Source: Chrysomallon squamiferum (lineage: Eukaryota; Mollusca; Gastropoda; Neomphalida; Peltospiridae). From it: a stretch of DNA of 64,000 nucleotides. Location: NCBI GenBank assembly GCA_012295275.1, contig CM022672.1, forward strand, positions 26,183,430 to 26,247,429, written 5' to 3'. The position numbers were made by a program, and so were the translations under genes. The notes beneath the pieces were generated by a model. That model was not told the origin of the DNA and did not search any database. It saw only the letters and a list, made by a program, of their open reading frames with translations. This document shows positions 25,728 through 41,287 of the stretch, piece by piece; position 1 is the stretch's first letter; each line of letters opens with the position of its first letter.

Positions 25728-26597
25728 ATAGTATATTATATTATCATGTTTCTATGGGTTGTATTTTAATTACTAAAAGAGAATTCCATACATTTATGTA
25801 ATTAATTATAATAATTATTTTTAAACTTGGTATAATAGTATTATTTTCATTAACAGTAATTTATTAGTACTGAAATTAACCAATATTTATTATACCAAAG
25901 AAGAACAAGTATTTCATTAGCATTATAAAACGATTAAAATGATCAAAGAGTTGAAATTTATGCCATTCATTTTGATGTAGTTTTATTGTACTATTCAGTG
26001 GTAATGTTGGGTTTTAGGACTGCCCTTGTTACCAGAGGTTTTACTCATTAATTTTATAAAAATTTAATGTTCTGTCCTGGTAGTATAATTTGGGAAACGG
26101 GTCATATTAATATTTCAAACTCACTTTCAGTTGTCAGATCAGTGAGTTTTAACTTTTTAACATCAACGTTACCACAGAGCCACAACATTCCTTGCAAATG
26201 AAACAAGTCCAAAGATTTTTATTCTCTCAGCTCAGTTTTGGTTTATAAATTAAGATAAAATAATAAAATAAAATAAATTAAAATATAATATAATATAATA
26301 AATTAAATAAATTAACTTTTAAAAAATAAATTAAAATAAAATTATAAAATTATCTTAACTAATTAAATAAAATAAATTTCTCGATAATTATTATTGTAAT
26401 TGTTTTAGACATGTAATAACATGTAATCAAATACAATGTGCGCGCACATAAACTAATGCATACAGATACAAACACACACTTGTTGTTGCGAATATTTCCA
26501 GAATTATTGCACCATGAATCTTTTTGAGGTGACAGGGTTGACAAGGAGGAACAGATCTACAACAAACGATGTTTTTAGGACGTTTGCAACATGGGGA

Positions 26598-26599
26598 AG

Positions 26600-26633
<34 letters not shown>
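26598..26633 (+). repeat. Pure A homopolymer
   Basis: About 36 consecutive A residues. No target duplication or retrotransposed body is evident upstream. Confidence 0.9.
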
Positions 26634-26636
<3 letters not shown>

Positions 26637-26929
26637 GTTATTCGTTTTAACAGTACAAAGAAAACCGGACTATTGAAATCATTATAACACAATGTCAAAA
26701 TGTATGTTAATGTCCATTTGACTTGCTTCAGTTACAAGTATCTACATATTTACATAATGGAAAATAATTTTGTTCCTTTTAAAACAAATTTATTAAAATA
26801 AATAAATTAACAAAACGTTTAACTTGAAGGTAACTGACACACTTTAATTCCTGATTAATTGCTCGTTAACATATTGTACAAATAATGTAAACAATTTCAT
26901 GGTGGAAATTAAGAAATAAAACCAACACG

Positions 26930-27101
26930 CATGCGTAGCACTAATTTAAATGCAATTGGCCAATCAATGAGCGGTGATTGCAGTGTTGTTTATCCGGTTA
27001 CCTACCAGCTATAGGAATATATTGATCTAAAACAGCGGGAAGATGCCGAAAAATCAAAAACAATTAGGACAACAAACAAATGATTTTTAAAAAGCATAAA
27101 A
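26930..27101 (+). promoter_or_regulatory. Probable promoter and 5' UTR of the ALMS1-like gene
   Basis: A palindromic double CCAAT box, ATTGGCCAAT (26955-26964), lies about 140 bases before the inferred start codon, suitable for NF-Y. A degenerate X-box-like word, GTTTATCCGGTTAC (26988-27001), resembles RFX sites of ciliary genes but misses several consensus positions. A 15-codon upstream frame (ATG at 27043) and an overlapping out-of-frame ATG at 27080 precede the main start and could reduce translation. Confidence 0.45.
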
Positions 27102-30100
27102 ATGTCTTCAGAGGTACAAATATTCATATATTTTATATAATAATAACTACAGAATACCTTAGGCGATAAATAAATATCTGGGATTAGTTAACAATAATTC
27201 CATTTTGCACTGATGTAATACTAATAGTTGCAATTGTTTGACAAATGCAAGTAGTAACATGTTTAGCATTCCCGGGCTAACTTTTACTTATGTTAAACAT
27301 GACGGACAGGTCTTACGGTTTGTTCGATATTTCTGCGGCTATAAGAACATTTTAAATATTCATGTTTTGGAAAACGTTTCTTTTTACTTTTCTGTATTAT
27401 AATTTATATAATACGATTATGTGTATTGCTATTTTATATTGATTTATCGAAGAAAAATAACCTATAGTAACAGTGTCCTATATAAATAGGTATACAGTGA
27501 AAACTGCAAACAATATTTTATAATTAATACTTAAGTTTATGCATAATTACTAATATGTACAGTGCATTTAGATTTTAACACCTGTCATTTTTGTAAGTAA
27601 TTAAGCAAATAACTATTTATGTAAATAAATGAAAATAATGCTTTAGATAATTATATTCCATGCACAAACCTTTTTTTTAATATAGTAATTTGAGTTTAAA
27701 GACAATATGGCACAAATGTCAGTATTCTTATTTTATTTAGTATAAATAAGTCAAATATATTTCATTACCAGTATAAAGATATAAAAATATCCATTTTTTT
27801 GCACTTTTAAATCATTACTGAGATGTTAAGAAATGAACACTGAGGGTTGGTTTGATACAAATGCATTCAATAATACTCATTAGAATAATTCATTGACTTT
27901 GCTAGAAAACACAGATTTTGTCCTTTTAAATTTAATTACAACTATTTTTACTTGTTATTTTATTTTTTATTTTAAAGTTTGATGAATCCCAGTGGTTTGA
28001 TCTGCAAGTAGATTCAGATTCAGAACTTGATGATATCCATCAGGAACAACAAGGATCTTCTTCGTCAAGAACTTTTCAAAATGCAAACACACACTTATCC
28101 TCAAATCAAGTTCCTGTGACAGGTTCTGAATCACATCTTACAAATCACAGTCAGAGTCATGCTTGCACTACTCAGAACACATCAACAACATATAGTTCAA
28201 ATGCATCCCAACTGAGTGAACAAACCCTTCCTCTCACAAGTCACCATCATACATCAGACTTTATTTGTCATCACAACAACTACAGTTTAAAACCTAACAT
28301 ACAAACACCAGTCTCACACTCTGGGAGAAACAGCAGTTTGAGTCAGTGCAGTCTTCATACAGCAGGTCACACGTCATCTGTCTCACACACTCCCTTAACA
28401 AATAATTCAAGTAATCTGTGTAGACACAGCACCATCTCCACTGAGTCTCTCTTATCACAGCATACCAACAGTACTCAAAATATATTACAAAATACTTCAA
28501 AAAACATCTCAAACAGTTTGAGTCAGTACAGTCTGCCGTTGAGTACACATTCAACCCGGACTGAACATTTGCCAACAATGAACATTATTAATGGAGAACA
28601 GAACTCTTTAATGGATGATACATCTATGCAGGTAATACTGGGTGTTTATTCAAGGACATAATTAATGTTTTTCCTTTGTCAGTGTAGAAACCAGTATTAA
28701 AAGTGTTAATAGATTCTGATAATATATATATATCTGATGCATTTTTTAATAAATCTATATTTTATCTAATATTTAAATTAATAGTAATATTAAAGAAAAT
28801 GTGTTATGAGTTTATATAATTTTTATTATTTTTTACAGTTTTGTTGTTTCATCTAATTTAAATAACAGTACATTAAAGCATTTTGAAAAATGAATGATAA
28901 ATAATTACTATAAGAAATGACAAAACAGTAATTTTTTATGTTTTCAGTTCCACACCCTTTTAGCAGATAGCAGTCAAGATTCATCCTCACAGCTGTCAAA
29001 TGGTCTCCATGGTTACTCTGCTGATCATGCATCAAAAGGTATTATTCGTAACAGAAGTGCATTTTATTTTTATATGAACATGCATTTGAAAAACTCATGT
29101 TTCAAAATGTTAATAATCTTTTCACATCGTCAAACAATAATATTTTATCAAATGAGAAAAAGGTTAAAAAGTATAAGTCACTGCAAATAAAAATGTTCTT
29201 AATTATAAAAATACTATGTTTGCTTAAGAATGTGAAATAAAAGTTTGTATATATTGACACTCTTTATCAACAATTCAGGTCTCAGTTTGAGTGAACATCC
29301 TTTAGAAAATCTGTCAGGGTCACCTACCAGTGATCATGCAGCTTCAGAGGATAACAGTGAATGTCAGGAAGTTGTGCACAGTGCCATTTCAGAAGTTTCC
29401 AAAGATTTCTTAACAGGAAACTTTTCAAGAAGTGACTTGCCAGTGTTAGAAAGTGACAGTACACAGGTGTCATCAGATGATGATGTGAAGCTGGCTGAGA
29501 GATCCATTCATGGGAAATACCCTGAAACAGCTGCAGGCATGTCAGACAGTGACTGGAACCCTTATGTCACTGAGTCAGACAGTAATGCCAGCCCACGTGT
29601 GGACGTCGCTAGTTCTAATGTCAAAGTTACACCTAAGTTTTCTCCTCTTTTATCCAGCATGGATTTGGGAGCATCAACATTAATGTCTGTAACAAGTAGT
29701 GCCACTAATGGATCTAACATTGATAGATACAAATATACTAATGGTCACAATCTGACAAGAAGTGATCAAAACCTTAGGAGTTTTCTCGGAAGAAATGTGG
29801 AAAAAAACCATTTAGAATCTTTACAGCAGCAATGTTTAACATCTGAGGCAGTCATGATGCAGAGAGGAGAAGCAGTTTCAAAGGATTATGCTATTGGAGC
29901 ACAACATGCTGCAACGTATCTGACAAAATCTCATGTCACTGATAATGAAGAAACACCATCTGATGTTAACTCAAATAGTGCAGAGATACAATTGGATAGT
30001 ATCAAAAAAGAATCTGTGTTGGATTCAGCTGGTGTTGTTTCCCCAAACTATTCTAATTCAAATGCCAATCTTGTTAAGGAGATGTCAGGTCAGTCTAGAG

Positions 30101-33100
30101 AAGGATATTCTATGTTTTCAGATTCTGATTACAGAAATACTTACTCTAATTGCCAAACTGATCAGACATCTGAATATTTATCTCCAAACCGCACTTTGAC
30201 ATCTGGTGAAAACAAGATTGTAGATGACAACAATGTATTGAAAAGACAAGCAGAGGATAATCTTGAGAGAAAAGAAACCTATCGTGAGCATCATAATGAT
30301 TTTACTGAACCTAAACCCACTGATGCTTCTCTAGGTTATGCTCTGTCTCAGACTTACAAAGCAAATAATTCTACCAGTACTTACTCTACCACCAGCAGGG
30401 AAGTTCAGCACATGTTGGATAAAGAAAACAGTAAAGTTAAACAGGTGCAACTAAATACAAATGGTGAGGGTATTCTTAAAACACGAGTAGATGATATTTT
30501 AACAAAGACATCATATCTTGAAGCTGACTCTGAAGCTGAGTTTATGGGAACTGGTCAGTGTCAGTACGGTACAGGTAGTCTTCCTAGTTCCATAGATTAT
30601 AGACAACTTCATCAAGATTTGCAAGAAATACAAAAATCACTTCACAATTTTTCTGATCAGGGTGACTCTGAATCAGGGAGTGAATGTTCTCTCAAACTGG
30701 GTAGTAGAGATGCATCTTTTACATTACCTGGTTCTTGTAAAGAAGGAACAATCATTCCTAGTCCTACTACAACACCAGATCGCATCCCTAAACAGCATTT
30801 CAGAGACGATAGAGAGCAGGAACAGGCTTTGAGAATATCACAGGAGGATGACACTGATCAGTCAGATGATATAAGAAAATATGAACAGTCAGGACAGAAT
30901 GGTAAAAAATCATCACTTTATAATTCAGAAGGGGAGGAAACTCAAGGATCTTCCAGCAGCACCAAAGGGGAGTCGGATTCAGGGCAGAGAACACCGACAT
31001 TGACAAGTCAACAAAGCCTGGGGGTGACACATGATGTGGATGAGTTTCTTCAAAATGTTCGTTACCAGCGAGGTCTCATTCTGTCACAAAATTGTAATTC
31101 AGTTGTGTCTGGCATGGCTGACCAGATTTCTCACATTCTTCATCAGGAAAATCCAAGCACACAAGCACATGGCATTTTGCAAGAAGTGGATGCACAAGAA
31201 CAAGAACTGACTAAACATATTTCATTTCGACGTTCCGCTGATTTCAGTTTCACAGATACTTCCACAAACAACTCCCAGGGCAGTTTGATCATCACAGATG
31301 AAGATATCAGAAAAAAACTACATCTGTCAGGTCTCAGTTCACTGGACACCACTTCTTGCAGTGAAGGATTTTCTGATCTTTCAATGTATGATCGGCCAGG
31401 AAGCCCATTTTCTGCTTTTAAGGAAGCCAGACGGTTTATGTCAAAGCAGATGGAAATGGTTGCAGAAAGAAGTTTCAATCACAGTATAGAGTTGAGAACT
31501 CCATACAGAAGTGTTTTGTCCACATATCCTGTGTATGGCTTTAAGAAAGATTCTGATGCAGGTTCACGGAGGGGCAGAAAGTATGAACACTTTGGTGTGA
31601 GAGAAGCCTGGCAGCGACTACATTCTGACAGATCATCAGAAGAAAATACTGATAGGTGAATCAAACTATGTTGGATATTAATCTAGATAAATATAAATAA
31701 TTATGTTTGAACTGATTAATAATAAATTGAATCTAAGCTTTAATGCACGTGCATTATAAGTTAATATTAATTAACAGTGATGTTTTTGTTTTTGATATAC
31801 AACATACATTGAAATTAATGTTGACTGGTTCTCTCTGTAGAAATCCAGAAGGTATGTCTTCATTACCAGGTGAAAAATCTAAGCTACAACAAACTGTAGA
31901 TGAGAAACAGTCAGCTGCTTCTCTTCCAGAAAGGTAAATCAAATTAAAAATCTTATTTAAGGAATGCAGACAGTTACATTTTTTTATCCTCTGTGAAATA
32001 ACAACTAGAAATAAAATAAGTAATAATATCAAATATTTAATGTAGTATTGTCAGTTTATTTGTATTATTTTATTTTGCTTTAATTTAAAAAAAATTTTTT
32101 TTACAGAGAATACCGGGAAGTTGAAAAAGAAATTTGTCTCCCTGTCTCTGGTGATCATGTGGACACTGAATTGAATTATTCCTTTTCAGAAAGGCGAATG
32201 GCATCTTCACCTGCAGGGTACAGATTTACTAAACTTTAAATTTTTGTTAAAATATAGCTGTAGTTTAGCTAATCTTAATTGTTCTAAAAATGATCTCTAT
32301 TTTGTATTATTATTATTTTTTATTTCGGAATAGATGTTAAATTTTTGCAGTGCAAATGTATTCAAAATTAATATAGCAATTTCTGTACTCCTCTATTGAT
32401 AAAACATTCAGAATGAAAAATGACTGAATTCAGAATCACCTTTCTAGGATCAGTAAATAAAAACATTCTTGTCTGATGACAACTTGTGATGTTTACAGAA
32501 ACAGAACTGTTAATATATTTGTTTTTTTGCTTATTAATTCTTTAGAGAAACTATTCACACTGAAGAAAAGGCACCAGCTGCTTCTTCCCTCCCTCTTACA
32601 CATATAGAACAACAAAATGAACCTCCTCGTAAGAAAACTTATTTGAAAGCAACTAATAAAATTATATTTGTAATTTGAGACAGCTAAAGCATATTAACGT
32701 TTGCTACTTTGTTTACAGTGTAACTGACTAAATAGAATAGATATTGTTAATATTTTTATTATTATTGGTAATAGTATTGTTGTTGTTGTTATTGTTATTA
32801 TTACAGCTATTGGCATATATGTACTTCATGTACTGTAAGAAAAAATAGTAAGATAAATGGGCTTATTATCATTATTATATGAAATAAATTAATTTTCCAT
32901 GTAAACTGATGTAAAATACAATTACTGATTCAGTTCTTTATTACATATTAAGAGAATTCTGACGTTATTTATTAACACTGTTACATTTAATTTTGTTTTC
33001 AGAAGTATGTGACACCAGTGGCCCCAGTAGTTATGCAGTAATCTCCCCTATTGATTCAGATGGCAGTTCAGGACGGCGTAGGGACAGATTCAGACCATAT

Positions 33101-36100
33101 AGGTATTTAAAATAAAATAAAATATAATAATAATAATAATAATTTTATAAATAGTTAATATAAACAACATAAAATAAATAAATAAACAACACTTAAGTTA
33201 AAATTTCCAATTTCTATTTATTTTGTAGGCCTGCTGGAAGTCGTGACTTGTACTATACTGAAAGTGACACAGCTGACAGTGTCACTACTATGGAGAGCAC
33301 ACATACAGGTAACCAACACATTTCTTTAACTGAGAGAAAAATAAATTGTTCTAATAATCTGATCATCATAAAATGATAAAATAAATCTGATGAACAGTAT
33401 GCTGTAGAAAATCATTTATATTTTTATTGATACATAATTGTTAGACTAATTGTTAGTGTCCTGATACAAGGTCGTACAGAGGTAGCCGGTTTTAATAATA
33501 ATAATGAAAATAGCAATATATATAAATGAAAGTGACATCAGAAAGTATTAGCAGATAAAAATGCCATATATTTTACAAGACTGATTTATGTGTGTATGAA
33601 GATTAAAATTTACATGAAACAAGAACTCATCACACGATTATGTTGTTAAGGTTCTGATGATGCTGTTCCACCAAATTTCCCTTCTCATATTCTTGGATCC
33701 CGCAAAGATCCGCAAATATTATCTGCTGGTATTTATGGAACAAAAACACAGGCTGAAACACACACTGCATCAGGAATAGCGTTGTCTACCATTGAAGAAA
33801 GATCTATTGTGGTGAGTTAAATCTATGTTTTAACTGGAAAATTATATATAGTAAAGGAAAATTTGTTTATATAATAATTTTTTTTTTTTTATCAGTATTA
33901 ATAAAATTGTTTTTAAAAAACCCCTTAATGTTTTCAAGATATGGTTATGTTGGTTTTGTGTTTTTTGTTTGTTTTTCTTCTCTGTGATGTCAAATAATTA
34001 TTGTAAATTATATCTTCGTTTAATAATTGTTATTTCCAAATCAAGTGGTTTTTCCTTACTGTGTACAGAATGAAATTACGAAAGAAGAAAAATACACCTT
34101 TCAGGCATCTTTAATGAAGAATTTTTTTTAAATATGGACTTTGCTGGAAGGAGTAGTTGTTTCTTATTATTATTTAACATTTTAAATCCATAATTACATT
34201 TTGAGATTTCTGTTTCAGGATGAAAGGGAAAGAATACTAACTACTGTTGGAAGTAGCAGATCCATGAATGAAAATGCATCTGCCTTAAATAGTAAGAGTC
34301 AAAATGTAATTGATACAAGAGGCAGTCAGGAGAAGGGTGTTGATGTCTCAAATTCCAGAGGTCAAGAAAGAACAAATGTGGGGTCATCATACAGCGACTC
34401 AAGACTGCTTTCCATGCAAGGAAGTAATTTTGAAACTTACAACAGAAAAGATTTAGGTTCAGATACTCAGAGAGATGCCCATACTGAATTCAGACTTGAA
34501 AACAAATCCCCAGCACAAACCCAAAGTAAAGAAAACAGTGGAGAAAAAAGGGAAATAAAGGAACAAGAAATTAGTACTAAGAATGTAGATAAAAGACAAG
34601 ATGCAGTGACTGTGAGAGACAGTGCTACAAGCCCTATAATAGCTTACTCAACAGAGTGTGTGAAAGAGACATCATCAGCAGCAGTGCAGACAACTTCTCT
34701 TACTTGTCCTTCCAAAAGTGTGTCCAAAACATCCAGCATGGAAAATGAATCTTTTGGTTCTTTTGATTTGAAGACAACTTACACAGATGCCAGAGCATAC
34801 AGGTCATTGTTAGATGACACACAAGTTGATCAGGAAAATGGCAAGATTGCCGAGAGCAGAAGACAAAGTTCTGGTCCACATTCGACTAAAGCATTGTCTG
34901 ACTCATCTCTGTTTGAAGCTGATGTTCCTAGAAACACAGCATCTGAATCACCTTCTCATCCATCTGTTGTGTTTTCCACTGCCTCACCTCACCCCACACA
35001 TACAGCAGTTCCCACTTCTACAGCAATGAACTCTTTTCAGCAAGTCAGCAGCCAAAATTACTTGTAAGAATAATTTTTTTTCAACACTGACTTGTTATTA
35101 CTCAGTTCTTTTCTTTAAAAAAAAAAAATTCCTATATCTTTCTATTATGCTTTATAACTTTACGGTATTGGATATAAATGTTTTTATGTTACCCATTTGT
35201 TTATTTTAAGTGTAACATTTTGATGGTTGTAAAAGTTGAAATTTTCTGTTTTGTAGACTGGAGGAGACAGACAGACAGTCAGTTATGGAAAAAGAAGAAC
35301 ATACAAAACCTGAACTAACTCAAAATCGTCGACCTCGTACTGGTAGATCGGAATTACGAGACAGGATTGCACAGGAGAGAAACAGTCGGTAAGTTGATGA
35401 CTTACAGTTAATGTTCAGTTTCTTATATCTGATAATAAAATGGAAATTTTGAAATGACTTGAATTTGACTGTTTCTGAATGAAGTATCCATCAAAATTTT
35501 GTAATATCTATTAATTATCTTTTAAAATAGTTAAGTATTAATTGTGTGAAGTATATTCAAGATATTAATTATGTTTGAAATATGATCAATAATGAGGGAA
35601 AATCGAACAAAAAGGTCTGCATGAAAATCTGTCAAACCATACTTTTCAACTACTCATAAAGGCATCATTCTGATGTTGAGTAACATAAAATTTTCATTTA
35701 TTTATTTTTATTTATTTAAAGCAATAATTTACTGACTGGTTAAGTTTTGTCAACATTTCTGCTTATGAAATAATTGTGATGTAGAGATAGATGTTGATAC
35801 TTTTCAAATTTAACATGTTATTTTTGTAGCCTGCCTAACAACAGCACATCAGAGGAAGAAGTTGAACAGAATATTGACAAGACACCGATGAGTCGAAAAG
35901 CACAACTACTGCGTCAGACTCTGGAGCAGGAGATAGATCTGACCATTGCTCCAAACATCAATACAATGTGGCAGAGATTCCAAGAACTGAATTCTACGGA
36001 GACAGACAGCACCATGAACACGTCACGCATGGAGACCCTAGTACAGCTGGTACGCAACCCAACCAAACACACAATTCAGATGCATCTGGACCAGAAAGAA

Positions 36101-38218
36101 CAAGGCAGAAAAGAGAATGAAGAAAAGTTTGCTGAAAGACGTGAACAACAGAGGAAAGAAGTAAAACATTATGATAGTCAGAAATCAGAAGTTAAAAATT
36201 CCAAACTGCATACATCACAGGATTCTGACTTTTTGTATTCAATCCCTGAAGACAGTTTTGGAACGCCTTCAAAAAGGAAAAGTCCTAATAGAAAGCAGGA
36301 GGTAACCATGGATCCTCACATGAAAAAACTTCGGGAAAAAATCCAAAGGCAGAAAGATAAAATTGACAAAGAGAGAAAGAAAGAACTTCGACGCATGGAA
36401 AAACTGATGAAGCTGCAACAGCTTCTGAAAGCCAAACGCAAAGGTCAGATTTCTAATCATGTTTTATCTCAAAGCATTGATGAGATTTCTTCAACCTCTA
36501 TACCAACAGAATCGTCCACTGAGGTGACCAGCAATGAGTCAACCATAACAGCTTCATCAAGCATGTCGGACACACCAACAGAAGAAACAACAGCCAAGGA
36601 CAGCAGCGTTGAATTACAGTTGGCTAAATTAGCAAAAGATGAAGATTTCACTTTTGAAGACACTACCTTGATAGACAATTTGTATAAAGAAGCTGTTCGA
36701 AAACATTTTCATTCTAAAGATAAAAACAGATCTGAGCATTACAAATTAAGTGACCAGTTAAATCAAAATAATCAGAAAATAATGGAAGATGACCTTACTT
36801 CTTTTAAGGAGAATATCAAGAGCCTTGAAGATTTGTTTCACACAAGATCTAGAGGAGACCAGAGGCAGAAACCAAAAAGAAATTCTTCCAGATCTGGAAA
36901 AAAGTCTGTAAGTGGGTCTGTGCTAAAGGGTCAGAATGTGGGCTATTTCTCATCCCGCAAGGAAAGAAAAACTAGAGATGTTGGAACTATTGTTCCTACA
37001 CCTAAAAGAGCTGATTTCAGAAGTAGAGAGAGAAGAACAAGAAATGAAGATGAGTCAAGATACAGCACATTTGACGACAACACTCCAGTGATCTCCATCC
37101 CTGTTGTCAAAAAGACAAATCGAAGTTCTTCTCCTGGATTTTCAACAAGATACACACCTGAAGAACAAACAAATACATCTATGACACACAGAAGGAATAA
37201 ACATGTCTCAAGTAAGCGAACATTTAACAACAGATTTGATCAGTTTTATTATTTATCAGAAAGAAAAATAAATGTTACTCAGAAGCTCTTTTCTGTTAAA
37301 TTTATCTGTTCTTTCATTTTTGTTTTCATGTATTTGAAACATATAACATATATTTTCAGTAATTTGTAACCTGTTTGCAGAATTTTCTTTTCATGTTTAA
37401 AAGGATTATTTCTTCTTCTTTTTTAACAAAATAGTTTGAATCAAAATGATAGTAATAATATCTAATAACTTCACGAAATTTATATGACACTATCATGTAT
37501 TGTTTGACATTTTTTCTATTGAATGTTAATTTTATTTTGGGAATACAGAAGGTATTGCATGGTTTGTTGATCTGAAAGATGATCAACCGTGGAAGAAAAA
37601 ATCACTGACAAAGGATAAAAAATGGAGGCCAACAGAAAAAGAGGAATTTACGTGGAGGTCACCTCTGAAGGAACGTCAGGAGAGAGTGAGAGAAGTTGTT
37701 GACACTAGGCCTGTAGTTAAACACTATGAAGAACTATCACAGAAAGAACCAGTAAAAGAAATATTCTCAGAAACAACCGATACAAAAACTCTTCAGGTTA
37801 AAAACTAATAATAATTGTACATGCATTTATATAAGAGTCCAATATACAATATCTGGTGCTCTCTATGCAGCCGTATCTCAGACATAGGACTTTACAAGCT
37901 AACTGTTAAATTATTGTTACAAATATTAACTGATAGTGTTAAGTAAATTAAGTCATAAAATATATTTGTGTTGAACTAGATTGAGTGTGTCATAATTTCA
38001 TTGTGGCTTAACACAAATATTTCAGACTGACAGTGTATGAAGTTTAAGATAAGTCAAGTTTACAGCATTTAAATCACAGTTAACATAAAATAAATTTTTA
38101 TTAGCAAAAGATAACTTTTCTTCAATGGTAAATAACTTGGGTAAAAACAGTATAAATATGTAAGGATGAATTGATTAGTTAAATGTACATTGACATAAAT
38201 GGATACATGCACTGATTG

Positions 38219-38271
<53 letters not shown>

Positions 38272-41255
38272 GATATTTTGATTGATGAGTTTGTGTATAA
38301 AAGAATTAATGATTTTGAAATTTATTTTTTATGTAATACGTTTCAATTTCAGGAGGTTTTTGCTGAACGAATGGCGTGGTTTATTTCCCGATCAAGAGAA
38401 CGGCAGAAGAGAATGGAATTAGCTTCCAGGGAGCGCCGCATGCAAGAACTGTTTCATCTAGAACATGAAAAACTGTTTGGAGACCAGAAAAGGAATCTTC
38501 ACTTCAATGTGGATGTTCATCCTTTGAGTGGTAATTGACTATGTTACATCATACGCTGAAAAGACATGTTCTGTAGTTCATTAGTGGAGTGTTAGAGAAC
38601 GTCCATCATATAATAATCTCTCTTAGTAAGCACAGAGTATTTCTTATTACTTCAAGTAGGTGATAATAATTTTATTCTTTGTCTTTTAATCAAATTTTAA
38701 TGAAATATTTACCAAAATACACATTATTAGTAACAGCCACATTTTTTTTTTTTTCAGACAAACATTACAAGCCAGAAAAAAGAATTTTGACACGCAGTGA
38801 ACAGAAGGAATTGACAGAAAAGTGAGTGTAACCTAACATTTTGTTTATTTAGTGTGCATTCAGTTTGGCCTTAAAAACAAAGCATTTTTATTGCTAATTT
38901 TTTAAACAAAACATCTCTGCAGTATTGACATTATTTAATATATCTACAGGGTTAAATAATCTTACATAAAAACATTGATTGGATGGGTAAAATATTTAAT
39001 TTCTTTCTGTATTCATATTTTAATTTTTTTTTTAATTATAATTTTTTTGGCAAATTGTTTTTTAATGTGTATAATGAAACAGTTGCAGAAATTTCATCAG
39101 AAATTTGCCCAAACCTGGTCAACGGTATGCATAAATATTGTGTCTTTTTGTACCATCACTGAACTTTTTCTGTTGAGCTTTGTGCATGTACTTTTAAAAA
39201 AAATATATACTTTTGCATGGAAATACAGTATGTAATAAGTTATAAAATCTTTGCTTATGGCAGATAATAACATCAGAAATAAATTCTAAAATGTAAAGCA
39301 GAACTCATACTAGATTATGGATGCTAACACTTGCTATTATTTGGTAGAATTATATACTAGCTAGATCATAGACTTGTAGGTCTGTTGAAGACTGTTTAGT
39401 AGTTTATCCTATTTTTTTTAAATGTGTATTTTAAGAAAACAGTTCTGTAGTTTAGGCTACTAAAACATATAATATTTTTACATACTGCTTTAATGTTGAT
39501 ATTTAAAACAAACTCAGGAACAATAACGTTTTTTTTTGTTTTTTTTTACTTTCTCTTTGATAAATTTACATTCAGCCCCCACAAAACAAATTAAATAATT
39601 TAAAAAAATAAAAAATGTCTGACATTGCTATTTTTATAACCAACTAGAAGAAAAACATTGTATTTATCTTTTTCTTTCCATTCATTAAGCTAAGTATTAG
39701 ATGTAGTTTAAAAAGTAAGTAACCTGGGAAATAATACATTAAAAAAGAAAAAACTGACATAATTTACTCTGTTGTTTTAAAATTACCTTAAAAGATTATT
39801 AGATTACCTGAGAAAATTTCAAAATTTTATATCTGGCCATGCAATAAAAGGCTAATTTCTAAAATTCAGCATATCAGTGTGGATTAATGAGTGTTCACAG
39901 TTTGCACTGTATGTTGCTGCATATCACAAGATGTACTGCAGGAGTTATAAAATAATAAAAAATAAAGACTACACATTCACTGTTTGTTTAGTTACTATTC
40001 TTTTAAAGAATACTGATTTACTTAAAATGATACACTGGTAGTGATTATGAGTTTTGTTTCACTTTAATATATATGCTTTTTCTCAAAATATATATTATTA
40101 GACTAATATTTACTTTTTAATGATACATATAAAATCATATATTGGTTGTTTTATTGTTTAATAGCCATCGTTATTTTCTGTTTTTTTATTAATAATAATC
40201 ATGTGTATGCTATTTATAAAATTGTCAGAAGTGATATATTTTATTTGAAAGTATATTTTTGATTATGAACAAGTTTTCAAGGTTTTAAACCGAAATTTGA
40301 TTGACTGATTTCTTTGGGTTTTTCAATTTCTCCAATCCAGTTTCAAAAAAAAAAGAAAAAAAAAAAAAAAAAGTTTTACCCTTTTCAGTATAACTCAACA
40401 TAACTTTACAAATAATTTAATTTTCATTTTATATTCAAACTCATTTTTGTTGAAATATTTCTGGAAGGAGTAACTTTTTTCAAAAAAACCTTCAAGAATA
40501 TATTCCAGATATGAATACTTATAAAAATATATTTTGATTACTTTGCCAAAAATTAAAATTTGATTATTCTCATTAGTATATTTTCAGAGTAATTGTTTAG
40601 TAAAAATGTCAAATTACATTGGCACACACAATAATATATATCACACATATTTTTCTTTACAGTTTTAAGATAACCTTTTTGCTTTAAAAAAAAAATATAT
40701 ATACACAATTTAAGGTGTGTAGTACAGGTTTCCTGATTAATTAGTAATTTATTTCTGTGGATATTTCCATTTTTTAATGTGCTTATTTGTTTTTAATGTG
40801 GAAGTTCTGTTAATGATAATAATTGTTACTGATTACAGAATTTACAAACAGCTACCTGAAGTAGTGAACAGGAAGAAACAGAGAAGAGTTGAGTACCAGA
40901 AACAACTGAACAGACTTAAAGCTCGGCTTTTCAACAAGGTAACAAATTAACTTGATAAATCAACAAGGATATTTCAACACATAATTGATGATTATTATAA
41001 TTTGCAGTTGGGGCACTCTTTTCAGCAAAATAAAATATAAAATAACAAATGAATTACAGCATATGTATATTAACTTAGGTATCAGATGCAATGGCATTTG
41101 CAGTGATGATGTTAAAGAAGAAATGTTAATAATTAGCAAAACGTGTTTTAGATTAACCTTCCCAGACACAGGAAAATACTCATCATGGCATATGATAAAC
41201 TAGTCATGAAAAATGGAAACAGATTAAAGTGGTTTGTTTTTTGTTTAGATATATT

Positions 41256-41287
<32 letters not shown>

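Larger units (their letters stand above)
22841..26929. other. Spacer between TMEM177 and ALMS1-like gene
   Basis: After the TMEM177 3' UTR the DNA is AT-rich with CA-rich imperfect repeats (23690-23755 and 24590-24990), a TA run (24551-24580), an AAAT array (25690-25730) and a pure A run (26598-26633). Three CRE-like words lie close together at 25210-25257. I see no exon. Confidence 0.55.

Noticed and set aside
26598-26633. Long A run as a possible retroposon tail
   Set aside because: No element body or target duplication upstream; many similar homopolymers occur throughout the window.
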